A stretch of DNA of 64,000 bases from Flagellimonas myxillae (GCF_023502235.1 NZ_JAMFLY010000001.1:310001-374000); one strand, 5' to 3'; shown: positions 46,689-54,749, counted from the stretch's first letter. Notes: generated from the sequence alone by a model not told the origin. Translations and numbers: made by a program.

Positions 46689-46710
46689 CTGTTAATCATT
46701 TGATTAACAG
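46689..46710. promoter_or_regulatory. perfect palindrome between sigma and fecR genes
   Basis: Ten-base arms CTGTTAATCA and TGATTAACAG with a TT centre, between the ECF sigma stop and the fecR start. It may be an operator, or a weak terminator since loose T runs follow leftward. Confidence 0.45.
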
Positions 46711-46785
46711 GATATTATTTTGCTATCCTAAAAGAGAAAAGAAGGCGGGTAAGCCTAAAAAAGATGGGAATTCAATTTGAAGTCG

Positions 46786-47445
46786 TTACGGAAGCAAAAG
46801 GGGAATGGTAAACAAGGGAGCTGCTCCCATATATTTTCTTAGGAAACCAATGGTCCTTCCCATTAGTTTATAGGTGCCTTTTTTGCTCAGGGACATAATT
46901 TCGGCAATTTCAATATAACTCAAAAAGGCATAGTATTTAAGGTAGATTATTTCCTTTTGACGATCTGTAAGTTTGTTTATGGCTTCTTTGAGCTTTACTT
47001 GCTGTTGGTCGAATTCTTGTTTTTCAATCAAGCTGTGTTCCAAGGAATGTGACGCGGTGTTTGCGGTCATAAAAAACTTTGCACCATGGACTGTTTTTCT
47101 ACCTAAAACAGATTCTGAAATCAACTTTCTTCTTAGGGATTTAAAGAGGTAGGATTTTATGGATTTAACTTTGCCTAGTCGATGTTTGGAATCCCATAGT
47201 TCAACAAAGAGGTCTTGAATACAATCTTTGACAAGGTTTTTGTCGTTGACAATCTTCAACCCATAATTATATAGCACAAAGACGTTGTTTCTATAGATTG
47301 AGGCATAGGCCGCCTCATTACCGGATTGGAATTCGCTCCAAAGCTGGGAGTCTTCTATTTTAGTCCCACCAATTGGGTTCGAGGCCAGCTTGTTTTTGGT
47401 GTCCTCGGTAAAAGTTTTGGGTTGATGGATTGGTTTGATTGACAA
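46786..47445 (-). CDS. ECF RNA polymerase sigma factor
   Basis: A 219-aa sigma-70 family factor of the ECF group. Region 2 is LWSEFQSGNEAAYASIYRNN with LVKDCIQDLFVELW, and region 4 is KLTDRQKEIIYLKYYAFLSY with IEIAEIMSLSKKGTYKLMGR. The neighbouring fecR, susC and susD genes make a cell-surface-signalling unit in which this sigma drives the susCD operon when the ligand binds. It heads the leftward arm. Confidence 0.93.
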   Translation of the reverse strand: MSIKPIHQPKTFTEDTKNKLASNPIGGTKIEDSQLWSEFQSGNEAAYASIYRNNVFVLYNYGLKIVNDKNLVKDCIQDLFVELWDSKHRLGKVKSIKSYLFKSLRRKLISESVLGRKTVHGAKFFMTANTASHSLEHSLIEKQEFDQQQVKLKEAINKLTDRQKEIIYLKYYAFLSYIEIAEIMSLSKKGTYKLMGRTIGFLRKYMGAAPLFTIPLLLP

Positions 47446-47726
47446 AATGACTGACGATACAGGATTTTTATACCGTCAAGTTACAAAATTAATCAAGGAT
47501 GATTGTTCTAGAAAATGTAGATGGTATTGTTCGTTTACATTTTACATGTGTTTCGTGAAGTTGTCTCTGTAGGATTGTTTCACCTCCTTTGTATTCCCTC
47601 CTGAAAATGCAAACAAGCATCGCTATCGCACTGCAGTTTTGTATTTCCTGCTCACTTATGAAAACAAAGTTTTCAATGTTAGCAAAAAATACAAAACCCT
47701 GCATTTTCATACAGGGTTTGCGCTTT

Positions 47727-47745
47727 AAGTGACCGCGGCAGGATT
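47727..47745 (-). repeat. detached copy of the tRNA-Arg 3' end
   Basis: The 19 bases AAGTGACCGCGGCAGGATT are identical to 47901-47919, the 3' acceptor/T-arm end of tRNA-Arg, then the match stops. The spacing is 174 bp. Such a copy is what an att site of an integrative element or a deleted tandem tRNA would leave. Confidence 0.6.
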
Positions 47746-47866
47746 ACCTTACATTGTTCGGTTTTCCTTTGCGCTGCGTAGTCTAAATGAAAAGCACTAA
47801 ATCCTTGATTTGGCTGCTTTTTTATTTTCACTTCGCTTCTTGAACAAGTTCAAAGCTCGTTCAAAT

Positions 47867-47893
47867 AAAAAAGCCCGCCATAGGCGAGCTTTT
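47867..47893 (-). terminator. terminator-like hairpin after tRNA-Arg
   Basis: AAAAGC...GCC / GGC...GCTTTT arms with an ATA loop and one mismatch, ending in T run on the leftward strand, 11 bp beyond the tRNA-Arg 3' end. Confidence 0.6.
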
Positions 47894-47903
47894 CATTCTT
47901 AAG

Positions 47904-47977
47904 TGACCGCGGCAGGATTCAAACCTGCAACCTTCTGAGCCGTAATCAGATGCGCTATTCAGTTGCGCCACGCGGCC
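47904..47977 (-). tRNA. tRNA-Arg (anticodon ACG)
   Basis: Leftward cloverleaf: acceptor GGCCGCG pairs with CGCGGTC, D-stem GCGC/GCGC, anticodon stem TCTGA/TCAGA with loop TTACGGC giving anticodon ACG, T-arm around GGTTTGAATCC. The discriminator is A; the next bases are CTT, so CCA is not encoded. The A34 would be deaminated to inosine. Confidence 0.95.
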
Positions 47978-47989
47978 GTAAATGGGGTG

Positions 47990-48019
47990 CAAATATATTT
48001 CTTTTTACCTTTACAACAA
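47990..48019 (-). promoter_or_regulatory. promoter for tRNA-Arg (TTG-N19-TATATTTG)
   Basis: On the leftward strand TTG (48019-48017), a 19-base spacer and TATATTTG (47997-47990) exactly match the Bacteroidota consensus, 13 bp before the tRNA 5' end. Confidence 0.7.
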
Positions 48020-48042
48020 AACCGCTTTATCCAAAAAAACCT

Positions 48043-48555
48043 ATGGATTTTCAGGCCTTTATCCGGGATGTGGAAGATTTCCCAAAGCCCGGTGTTACCT
48101 TTAAGGATATTACCCCCTTACTAAATCATCCCGAAGCATTGAACCAAGCTTGCGAAGCCCTGTTTTCCATGTTGGAGGGCTTGTCCATCAACAAGGTTGT
48201 TGGAGTGGATAGCCGAGGCTTCATTTTCGCACCAATGCTTGCCTCCAAGCTGGGCGCCGGATTTGTCCCGGTCAGAAAAAAGGGAAAACTTCCTTACAAA
48301 ATCATATCCGAATCCTACCAGCTAGAGTATGGCGAGGATATTTTGGAAATGCACACGGATGCCATTAAACCCGGTGAAAAAGTTTTGGTGCACGATGATG
48401 TGTTGGCAACGGGAGGTACGGCGAGTGCTGTGTGCAAGTTGGTCGAAAAATTGGGTGGGGAAGTGGTTCAATGCAACTTTTTGATTCAGCTCACCTTTCT
48501 TAATGGGGCCGAAAAACTGGGTGATTACCCTATCAAATCCTTACTGCGCTATTAA
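48043..48555 (+). CDS. apt: adenine phosphoribosyltransferase
   Basis: Salvages adenine to AMP using PRPP. The 170-aa product begins MDFQAFIRDVEDFPKPGVTF; the frame extends upstream across the tRNA-Arg gene on the other strand, so that longer reading is rejected. Signatures are FKDITPLLNHPEAL, VVGVDSRGFIFAPML, RKKGKLPYKI and the PRPP loop VLVHDDVLATGGTASA. Its TAA overlaps the stop of a small convergent gene. Confidence 0.95.
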   Translation: MDFQAFIRDVEDFPKPGVTFKDITPLLNHPEALNQACEALFSMLEGLSINKVVGVDSRGFIFAPMLASKLGAGFVPVRKKGKLPYKIISESYQLEYGEDILEMHTDAIKPGEKVLVHDDVLATGGTASAVCKLVEKLGGEVVQCNFLIQLTFLNGAEKLGDYPIKSLLRY

Positions 48556-48695
48556 TCCAGCGCCCTTGTGGTCACAAAATACCGCCAACCTATAATGGCC
48601 AACTGCAGTTTGGATGCCTTGGCTGGATCCAGACCCTTTTTGGTATAGGAGGGAAGCACAGCCTTGTTGATTTTGGCAAGAATTTTGTAAAACAT
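48552..48695 (-). CDS. small conserved basic protein (47 aa)
   Basis: A 47-aa leftward gene: MFYKILAKINKAVLPSY, TKKGLDPAKASKLQLAI, then IGWRYFVTTRALD. It is Lys/Arg-rich and resembles a short flavobacterial protein family that is sometimes mislabelled SsrA-binding protein; it lacks an SmpB fold. The function is unknown. Its stop codon shares bases with the apt stop (convergent TTAA). No recognisable promoter was picked out in the 100 bp upstream; a terminator for the neighbouring DUF885 gene lies beyond. Confidence 0.7.
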   Translation of the reverse strand: MFYKILAKINKAVLPSYTKKGLDPAKASKLQLAIIGWRYFVTTRALD

Positions 48696-48750
48696 GCTTT
48701 AAGTGTTGGTTATGCAAATATAATCAACCTTGTCCGACCTGTTGAATAAC

Positions 48751-48776
48751 AAAAAAGGGGCCGATCACTCGGCCCC
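48751..48776 (-). terminator. rho-independent terminator after the DUF885 gene
   Basis: Eight-base stem GGGGCCGA / TCGGCCCC with a TCAC loop; a six-T run follows on the leftward strand. Confidence 0.88.
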
Positions 48777-48796
48777 TAGGAAAATATACCTAACAA

Positions 48797-50575
48797 TTAA
48801 CTATTTTCCTTGATCCATCTATTGATTTTATCTTCCAGCAAGGCTAATGGAACACAACCTGTTTCCAGCACTTGGTTGTGGAATTGTCGGATGTCGAATT
48901 TATCTCCCAAGGCTTCGGACGCTTTTTTGCGCAATTCTTGAATCTTTAGCTGTCCTATTTTATAGGATAAAGCTTGCCCAGGGTTGGCCATATAGCGTTC
49001 AATTTCGGAAATGATGGAAGCTTCGGATTCCGCTTCATTGTCCAAAGAATACTGGATGGCCTGTTCACGGGTCCAGCCTTTGGAATGCAGTCCGGTATCC
49101 ACTACCAATCGAATGGCCCTGTGCATTTCGGCACCCAACATTCCAAAAAGTTGATAAGGGTCGGTATACAGTCCAAGCTCTGTTCCCAAAGATTCGCTAT
49201 ACAATGCCCAGCCTTCGCCGTAGCCACTGTACCACAATAGCTTTCTAAATTTGGGAAGCACTTCGCTCTCCTGGGTCAATGAAATTTGATAATGATGCCC
49301 AGGAATGGCCTCGTGGAGGAAAAGAGATTCATCGGAATAAACATTGTAGCGGGTTACCTCCGGAATCGGGGTATAGAAAATTCCGGGTCGGGTACCATCC
49401 AACGAACCTGGATTGTACTCGGCACTAGCGGATTTTTCCCTAAAAGCCTCCGTTCTTCTAACTTCAAAAGGCGTTTTGGGTTTCACATCGAAGAGCTTCT
49501 CTATCTGAGGTTTCATGCGGTCATGAATGGCATTGAAATTTTCAATAACCTGTTGTGGGTCCGTAAAGGGCATCAAATCCTTGTTATTTCTTACGTAATC
49601 AAAAAAGGATTTTAAGTCTCCCTCAAATCCAACCTGCTCCTTGATTTTTTCCATTTCGGACCTTATTCGCGCCACTTCACTTAAGCCCAATTCATGGATT
49701 TCGGCCGCCGTCATGTTGGTGGTGGTGTATTTTTTGATTTGGTGGGCGTAATAGGCATCACCGTTGGGTTCTCCTTGTATCCCGCTGGACTCGCGACCAG
49801 CATCCATATACTCATTGGCCATAAAAGCATGGAGCTTTTCGTAGGCGGGAATAATCTTGTTCTCGACCATATCCTGATAAGCTTTGGTCAACTTGGTCTT
49901 GTCCTCTTCTGAAAAATTATCTGGTATGTTATTAATTGGGGAATAAAATAGGTGCTTCTCCAAATCCTTTCCTGTTTGGGATTCCAGTTGTGGTAAAACC
50001 TTTTTGATCAGGGATTTGGGGAGTACATGACCTTTTTCCATTCCTTCCCGCATTTTGTCTTCCGCGCTGGCCAACCAGTCCAAGAAGCCGTCCACTCTTT
50101 TCATCCATTTTTCGTAATCCTCGACCGTGTTGAAGGGCTGTGCACTGGAACCGCTGGCCAATTGTCCCATGAATAGATTGGGAGACCACATTTGGTCAAT
50201 GGGGGTAAGATTGGCATTGTGGTTAAACTCGTTTAAGTTGATATCGCATTCCCAGGCTAGGATAGCCTTGCTCATTTGCTCGCTCTCTGTTAGACTTTCA
50301 TCTGGAAAATTGTCCAATTGGGCCTTAAAATTTTGAAAGTGGGCCTTTGACTTGGCAATGTGATCATCGGATAACTGATTTGCGAAACTGTCATCATATC
50401 TGTGGTCACCTGCAGTGGTGGCATTTATCGGGTTCAGTTTCAGACCATCTTCGTAATAGCTGTCCAAAACAGCAGCAAATTCTTCACTTAGGTTGGGGGA
50501 TTCTTCTTTTTTAGCTTCCTGTTTACAGGATTGTAATCCAACGAGGACTGCTAAAACAATTGTTATTTTTTTCAT
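48797..50575 (-). CDS. DUF885 family lipoprotein, putative metallopeptidase
   Basis: A 592-aa envelope lipoprotein (Cys17 in GLQSCKQE). It belongs to the DUF885 family, related in fold to M32/M3-like helical peptidases; the candidate zinc site is FLHEAIPGHHYQISL with a downstream Glu in YGEGWALYSESLG. Many Bacteroidota carry several copies with unknown substrates. A TTG lies one codon before the chosen ATG. A terminator follows the stop. Confidence 0.88.
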   Translation of the reverse strand: MKKITIVLAVLVGLQSCKQEAKKEESPNLSEEFAAVLDSYYEDGLKLNPINATTAGDHRYDDSFANQLSDDHIAKSKAHFQNFKAQLDNFPDESLTESEQMSKAILAWECDINLNEFNHNANLTPIDQMWSPNLFMGQLASGSSAQPFNTVEDYEKWMKRVDGFLDWLASAEDKMREGMEKGHVLPKSLIKKVLPQLESQTGKDLEKHLFYSPINNIPDNFSEEDKTKLTKAYQDMVENKIIPAYEKLHAFMANEYMDAGRESSGIQGEPNGDAYYAHQIKKYTTTNMTAAEIHELGLSEVARIRSEMEKIKEQVGFEGDLKSFFDYVRNNKDLMPFTDPQQVIENFNAIHDRMKPQIEKLFDVKPKTPFEVRRTEAFREKSASAEYNPGSLDGTRPGIFYTPIPEVTRYNVYSDESLFLHEAIPGHHYQISLTQESEVLPKFRKLLWYSGYGEGWALYSESLGTELGLYTDPYQLFGMLGAEMHRAIRLVVDTGLHSKGWTREQAIQYSLDNEAESEASIISEIERYMANPGQALSYKIGQLKIQELRKKASEALGDKFDIRQFHNQVLETGCVPLALLEDKINRWIKENS

Positions 50576-50654
50576 CAATTTAGGTGTGATTTGTTATAAA
50601 AATGTAAAATACTGAAATCAACCTGATTGCTGTGCAAGGGAATTGCTAAAGTTT

Positions 50655-50683
50655 TCTAAAAAATAGTCCCGCTATTGCGGGAC
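50655..50683 (-). terminator. rho-independent terminator (leftward)
   Basis: Seven-base stem GTCCCGC / GCGGGAC around TATT (50666-50683) with TATTTTTTAG following on the leftward strand. It lies just after the small candidate frame at 50689, implying a transcript from the right. Confidence 0.8.
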
Positions 50684-50688
50684 CGGTT

Positions 50689-50796
50689 CTAAAAGAAATG
50701 AGAACCTTCCATGGAAATGTTGGATTTGATAATGGGCTTGGTAACCAGGGTAACAATTCCTAAGCGTAAGATCGGTATTACAAACAAAGTAAGCAT
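50689..50796 (-). CDS. candidate small membrane peptide (35 aa)
   Basis: Leftward frame MLTLFVIPILRLGIVTLVTK then PIIKSNISMEGSHFF, hydrophobic at the start and ending 6 bp before a strong terminator. A second frame just upstream reads MITIVKFLVMLVIQLLTVIF and stops; the two together look like one roughly 65-aa two-helix protein split by a frameshift. Real expression is uncertain; a pseudogene is equally possible. Confidence 0.35.
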   Translation of the reverse strand: MLTLFVIPILRLGIVTLVTKPIIKSNISMEGSHFF

Positions 50797-51195
50797 GGCA
50801 ATTGGTTTTAAATGGTTAGACAAAAATGACGGTGAGAAGTTGGATGACCAACATCACCAAAAATTTTACGATTGTGATCATTGTTTAATTGAATTTTAAG
50901 GGTTGAAAATGGTGTTGTTAACCGGTTACTTTTTTTAAGATAAAATGACCGAAATCATGTTTCCAAATTTTTAGGGCAAAATCAATACAATTGCATACAA
51001 AATTGTAGTTAAAAAAATGAGAATGAATATAAAATTGATGTGACCTTCTACGATGAAGTATAAAATTGTAATATTAAATAACCCAAACAGTTTCAAATAT
51101 TAACAATTGTAGGGGTGTTTTGGAGCATTTTTTGAAAACGTAGGGAGATTTTTTACGAAAAAGGGTCATTTTGGGCAATTTCGTTTCTTTTCAAA

Positions 51196-51223
51196 TAAAA
51201 AAACCGACCACAAATGGGTCGGT
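51196..51223 (-). terminator. rho-independent terminator after the BlaR1-like gene
   Basis: Seven-base stem ACCGACC / GGTCGGT with a T run on the leftward strand, 88 bp after the stop. Confidence 0.8.
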
Positions 51224-51310
51224 AAAAATTAACTATTTATGAATATTTGGGATTAGTTTTCCACGCTCAATCATGGGTTTGCTGGTTGGTCGAAACCTGA
51301 AATTCCTTCT

Positions 51311-53305
51311 CTAAAATTTAACGGGATGTCCAATGGTGGCGGAAAGCTTTTTGGTGCTAACACTTATATAACCATTTTTGGTCTTATCGCCATATAAGGA
51401 TGTCATAAAAGGTTTTTTGTTAACCGATATGGACGTGATATTTTCGGGTTTTAAGGCAATAAACTCTTGATAGGAAATCTCTTTGCCATTCAAAAGAATC
51501 AATCTATTTGATTCCAAGGTTTTTGGGGACATGTTGTTTTTCGCCTGATTAAAGGCCGCGATGTTATTTAGATCAATCGGGGATAGTTTGCTTGTTAAAA
51601 CAACTTTATCATCATTTGGAGTATGCTCATGGGTTTCGCCATCTGAATGTGATTTCTCTTCTTTTTCCCCTTTTTTGGATTGTATTTTTTTACCACTATT
51701 CGAGGATTTATTGTAATTGGATTTGGTGATGATTTCAATCGCTCCGTTTTTAGCTTTGTTACCATACTTTTTTATCGCTCCCTCTCCTTTGTATACGCTT
51801 ATGGATTGGATGGCATCCGGAGATAGTTTTTTTACTTCCTTTTCTTGAACTTTCTTGCCATCCAGAAAATATATGGGCTCCCCATTCGAATTACTGTTCC
51901 TGAACAATAGTCCATTGCTTCCAGGGATTGCTTCTAACCCATCATGACTATCAGATGCTATTGAAACGTGTACTTCCTCATCAAGTTTTTCATTTTCGTG
52001 TTGTTCGCCGTTATGGCCCGAATCAATATGCACTTCAACATCCCCTTCTTTGTGCTCATGTTCAACATCTATCGATACCTCATGATTGCTATCCGAATGG
52101 ATACTTATGGTTTTGTCGTGGGAATTCCCAAAGGAAATTGTATTGGTGGTATCGTCGTAATGGATGGTAAGGGGTTTAATGGGTTCGCTCGAACTGGAAT
52201 TGTAGTTTCCGCTAAAGGTTTCTCCATCCGAGTTTTTTCCACTGATATGGATTGCAATATCAATGATTTCCATTTTGTCGTTATGCACAACGGTATAGGA
52301 AAGGTCAATGCCATCTTTGGCAAATTTCTCTTTTATGTTTTTCAACTCTTCGTTCGAGGTGTCCTTGTTGATGGTGACCGATATAGAACGACCTTGTTCG
52401 AGATTTACTCCCGCCTCAAATGCTGAAGGGTCGGTAACATATATAGTTTTGGTGTTAAAACTCATTAGAAATATTGTCACAACGGGAATGATCAGTAGCA
52501 TTTTGAGCATTCTGCTTTTTTTGGAATGATTTTGATTTAACATGACTATTCGTTTTTTGATCAATGAATTGTAAAAGGGGTTCGCCAAGGTCAAACGGTG
52601 CGGTCCAAGAACCTGTTTGAGCATTAGGTATTGATAGAATTTTTTGCCTTCACCTTCCGAGCAGCTTTTGGCGTCTGCCAAAAACTCCAAATTTTGTTTT
52701 AAACAGTTCCTGTACCACCAAATAAATGGATTGAACCAGAACAAGACCATCACCGCTTCCATAATAAGGATGTCCACCGAATGGTATTCCCTTGCATGTA
52801 CTTTTTCATGTGCGATTACGGATTTAAGCTCGCTTGGGTCGAAAGTTTCTTTGTGATAAAAGATGTATCGGAAAAAAGAAAAGGGCGATACGTCTCGAAG
52901 CGTGCGAACGTGATAAAAGGGATGGTCCTTGTACAACATTCCGGACTTGATCAATTTCTTAATGGCCAAAAACTGTAAAAGCAGGCGGCCTCCAAAAAAG
53001 AGAACGCCCAGTAAATACGCAAGTAATACAGCTGTTTCCCAATCTAAAAAATCAAAAATACCCTTTGAATTTGATACTTCAGTTGGAACAACACTATAGG
53101 TAGATTGGTACACATTGAGCGGGGCAACCAAAACAGTTTCTGTGATAGGGGCGAAAGGTGCCAGCAAGGCCAGACCGATTCCGCCAAGCAAAAACCAACG
53201 ATTCCCGTTAAAGAAGGTCTCATTTCTCAACAATAGGAGGTAGCAGCCCAAAAAGAGGAGCATAACTCCGGATGACTTCAAAAGATGTAAAAAAAACGGT
53301 TCCAT
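51311..53305 (-). CDS. M56 (BlaR1-like) membrane metallopeptidase sensor with His-rich, plug-like tail
   Basis: A 664-aa antirepressor-type sensor. Four membrane helices flank the cytoplasmic zinc peptidase with HEKVH at 166-170 and downstream Glu/Asp (LEFLADAKSCSEGEG); a helix at 268-283 leads to a long periplasmic part. That part has an acidic, His-rich segment (395-455: HDKTISIH, NHEVSIDVEHEHKEGD, HIDSGHNGEQHENE) and two plug-like motifs, YFLDGKKVQ...VYKGEGAIKKYGNKAKNGA (478-523) and LLNGKEI...SVNKKPF...YGDKTKNGYISVS (604-650). It has no penicillin-binding domain. It overlaps blaI by 1 bp and probably cleaves that repressor on sensing an envelope signal, by family analogy. Confidence 0.88.
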   Translation of the reverse strand: MEPFFLHLLKSSGVMLLFLGCYLLLLRNETFFNGNRWFLLGGIGLALLAPFAPITETVLVAPLNVYQSTYSVVPTEVSNSKGIFDFLDWETAVLLAYLLGVLFFGGRLLLQFLAIKKLIKSGMLYKDHPFYHVRTLRDVSPFSFFRYIFYHKETFDPSELKSVIAHEKVHAREYHSVDILIMEAVMVLFWFNPFIWWYRNCLKQNLEFLADAKSCSEGEGKKFYQYLMLKQVLGPHRLTLANPFYNSLIKKRIVMLNQNHSKKSRMLKMLLIIPVVTIFLMSFNTKTIYVTDPSAFEAGVNLEQGRSISVTINKDTSNEELKNIKEKFAKDGIDLSYTVVHNDKMEIIDIAIHISGKNSDGETFSGNYNSSSSEPIKPLTIHYDDTTNTISFGNSHDKTISIHSDSNHEVSIDVEHEHKEGDVEVHIDSGHNGEQHENEKLDEEVHVSIASDSHDGLEAIPGSNGLLFRNSNSNGEPIYFLDGKKVQEKEVKKLSPDAIQSISVYKGEGAIKKYGNKAKNGAIEIITKSNYNKSSNSGKKIQSKKGEKEEKSHSDGETHEHTPNDDKVVLTSKLSPIDLNNIAAFNQAKNNMSPKTLESNRLILLNGKEISYQEFIALKPENITSISVNKKPFMTSLYGDKTKNGYISVSTKKLSATIGHPVKF

Positions 53306-53664
53306 TATTTCTTCTTTTCGATAAGATCAATAATCTCTTTTAGTTCTTCAACAGATATTTTCTCCTCCTTGGCAAAAAAGGAAACAAGGCTTTTATAGGA
53401 GTTGTCGTAAAAATCGGCGATGGTGGAGTTGATAAATTTTTTACGGTAAGCCTCCATGGTCACCAAGGGATAATATCTATGGGTATTCCCAAAAGCTTCA
53501 TGACCCACATAATTTTTCTCTTGCAGATTTCTAATTATGGTAGAAAGCGTGTTGTAATGGGGTTTGTTGCCCTCCATTTGTTCCAAAACCTCCTTGACAA
53601 AGGCTTTTTTGAGCTTCCATAGGATCTTCATTACTTCCTCTTCCTTGTTCGTTAATTTTTGCAT
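53305..53664 (-). CDS. BlaI/MecI family transcriptional repressor
   Basis: A 119-aa winged-helix repressor: MQKLTNKEEEVMKILWKLKK, EGNKPHYNTLSTIIRNLQEK (recognition helix) and the dimerisation helices ending SVEELKEIIDLIEKKK. BlaI proteins are inactivated by a BlaR1-type peptidase, and that gene overlaps by 1 bp downstream. It probably represses its own operon at the palindrome near 54800, 14 bp downstream of the serine hydrolase stop. Confidence 0.93.
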   Translation of the reverse strand: MQKLTNKEEEVMKILWKLKKAFVKEVLEQMEGNKPHYNTLSTIIRNLQEKNYVGHEAFGNTHRYYPLVTMEAYRKKFINSTIADFYDNSYKSLVSFFAKEEKISVEELKEIIDLIEKKK

Positions 53665-53678
53665 GATATAGGTGCTAT

Positions 53679-54749
53679 TTAATTCAATAAAATCCGGGCC
53701 ACATTTACGGCGAGGTCCACCGTAAAATCATTGGCTTTGTTGGACATCAGAATAATTGTTAATTCCTCCTCCAGAAGTCGCCAGAAATCGGCAAAGAACA
53801 CTCCATTACCACCGTTATGTGTTATCAGGTCTGTTTCTCCGCCGGTTGGAATAATGACCCAACCATATCCGTAATAAGAGGGGTCTCCCGGTGCTTCTTC
53901 AATATGTTTTCCATAGTACTTGGATTTAGCTTCTTTGGACAAAATTTCATCCCCAAGAAGGGCCAAATGCCAAGCAAACAAATCTTCAACGGTGGATAAT
54001 ATCCCGCCATTTCCCTTTAAATGTAAATAGGGTCCATCAGAATCCCAAGGTTTTTCATTGGGTTTGCCCCATACTTTTTTCTTGGAATACCCGTAGGCTA
54101 TGTTTTGTTCGTCCCAGTTGGGCAATAGATAGCCTGTATTTTTCATACCTGCTGGATTAAAAAGGTTTTCCCGCAAAAAGGTTTCATAATTTTCACCGGA
54201 AACTTTTTCGATGATTATGGACAGTAGGGCATATCCGACATTGGAGTACTCATGTTCCGAACCAGGTTCTATATGCTTGGCAGAGGCAAATGCTTTGGTA
54301 ATGTATTCTTCTTCGGAGATTTTATCATAATCGCTGCCAATAGCTACTGGAAATCCAGCCGAATGGGTCAATAAATGATGGATTTCAATACCTGAAAGTG
54401 CTGCAGGAACTTTAGAAAAGTACTTGGAGATTTTGTCCTGTACCAAAAGTTTGCCTTGCATTTCGAGTTTCAGGATGGCGGCAGCGGTAAACTGTTTTGT
54501 GAGGGACCCGGTTCCAAAAATGGTAGTGACGGTGTTGGACTTTTTTTGTTCCAAATTGCGATACCCGTAACCATCGGCATGTAAAATACTGTCACCATGC
54601 GCGATAAGGATGGTCCCGGAAAATCCTTTGGAATCCAGTTTGGCCATGTACTCATCCAATTTCTCAAGGTTAGCTGCACTTGGTTTGGTGGATTGTGCTC
54701 TGCACAAACCGATTGCCATTATGAGTATTACTAGGATATAGTTTCGCAT
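53679..54749 (-). CDS. serine hydrolase, beta-lactamase/DD-peptidase-like
   Basis: A 356-aa secreted enzyme. Signal peptide MRNYILVILIMAIGLCRAQ; catalytic S82-L-T-K85 in GTGSLTKQFTAAAILKL; Tyr motif EYSNVGYALLS; C-terminal THNGGNGVFFADF. The family covers class C beta-lactamases, esterases and DD-peptidases. Being the first gene of a BlaI/BlaR1-like operon suggests it is the regulated output, but beta-lactam hydrolysis is not shown. Confidence 0.9.
   Translation of the reverse strand: MRNYILVILIMAIGLCRAQSTKPSAANLEKLDEYMAKLDSKGFSGTILIAHGDSILHADGYGYRNLEQKKSNTVTTIFGTGSLTKQFTAAAILKLEMQGKLLVQDKISKYFSKVPAALSGIEIHHLLTHSAGFPVAIGSDYDKISEEEYITKAFASAKHIEPGSEHEYSNVGYALLSIIIEKVSGENYETFLRENLFNPAGMKNTGYLLPNWDEQNIAYGYSKKKVWGKPNEKPWDSDGPYLHLKGNGGILSTVEDLFAWHLALLGDEILSKEAKSKYYGKHIEEAPGDPSYYGYGWVIIPTGGETDLITHNGGNGVFFADFWRLLEEELTIILMSNKANDFTVDLAVNVARILLN

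Larger units (their letters stand above)
47446..47903. other. 458-bp intergenic region between ECF sigma gene and tRNA-Arg
   Basis: Contains a detached tRNA-Arg 3' copy (47727-47745), a tRNA terminator hairpin (47867-47893), and palindromic sequence (TTGAACAAGTTCAA near 47840). A 73-codon leftward frame at 47489-47710 lacks recognisable features and is not called a gene. Confidence 0.6.
50576..51310. other. 735-bp intergenic region between DUF885 and BlaR1-like genes
   Basis: Contains a candidate 35-aa leftward membrane peptide (50689-50796) ended by a hairpin (50655-50683), a second short hydrophobic frame just upstream (about 50817-50882), AT-rich sequence, and the terminator of the BlaR1-like operon (51196-51223). 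No larger gene was found. Confidence 0.6.

Noticed and set aside
47489-47710. 73-codon leftward frame before the ECF sigma gene
   Set aside because: No domain, signal peptide or helix pattern, and it runs close to the detached tRNA repeat; composition looks non-coding.
47950-48042. Longer apt start
   Set aside because: The extra codons lie across the tRNA-Arg gene and its promoter; the family N-terminus begins at 48043.
50711-50899. 62-codon rightward frame
   Set aside because: It is opposite to the candidate membrane peptides, has no recognisable features and lacks a terminator in its direction.
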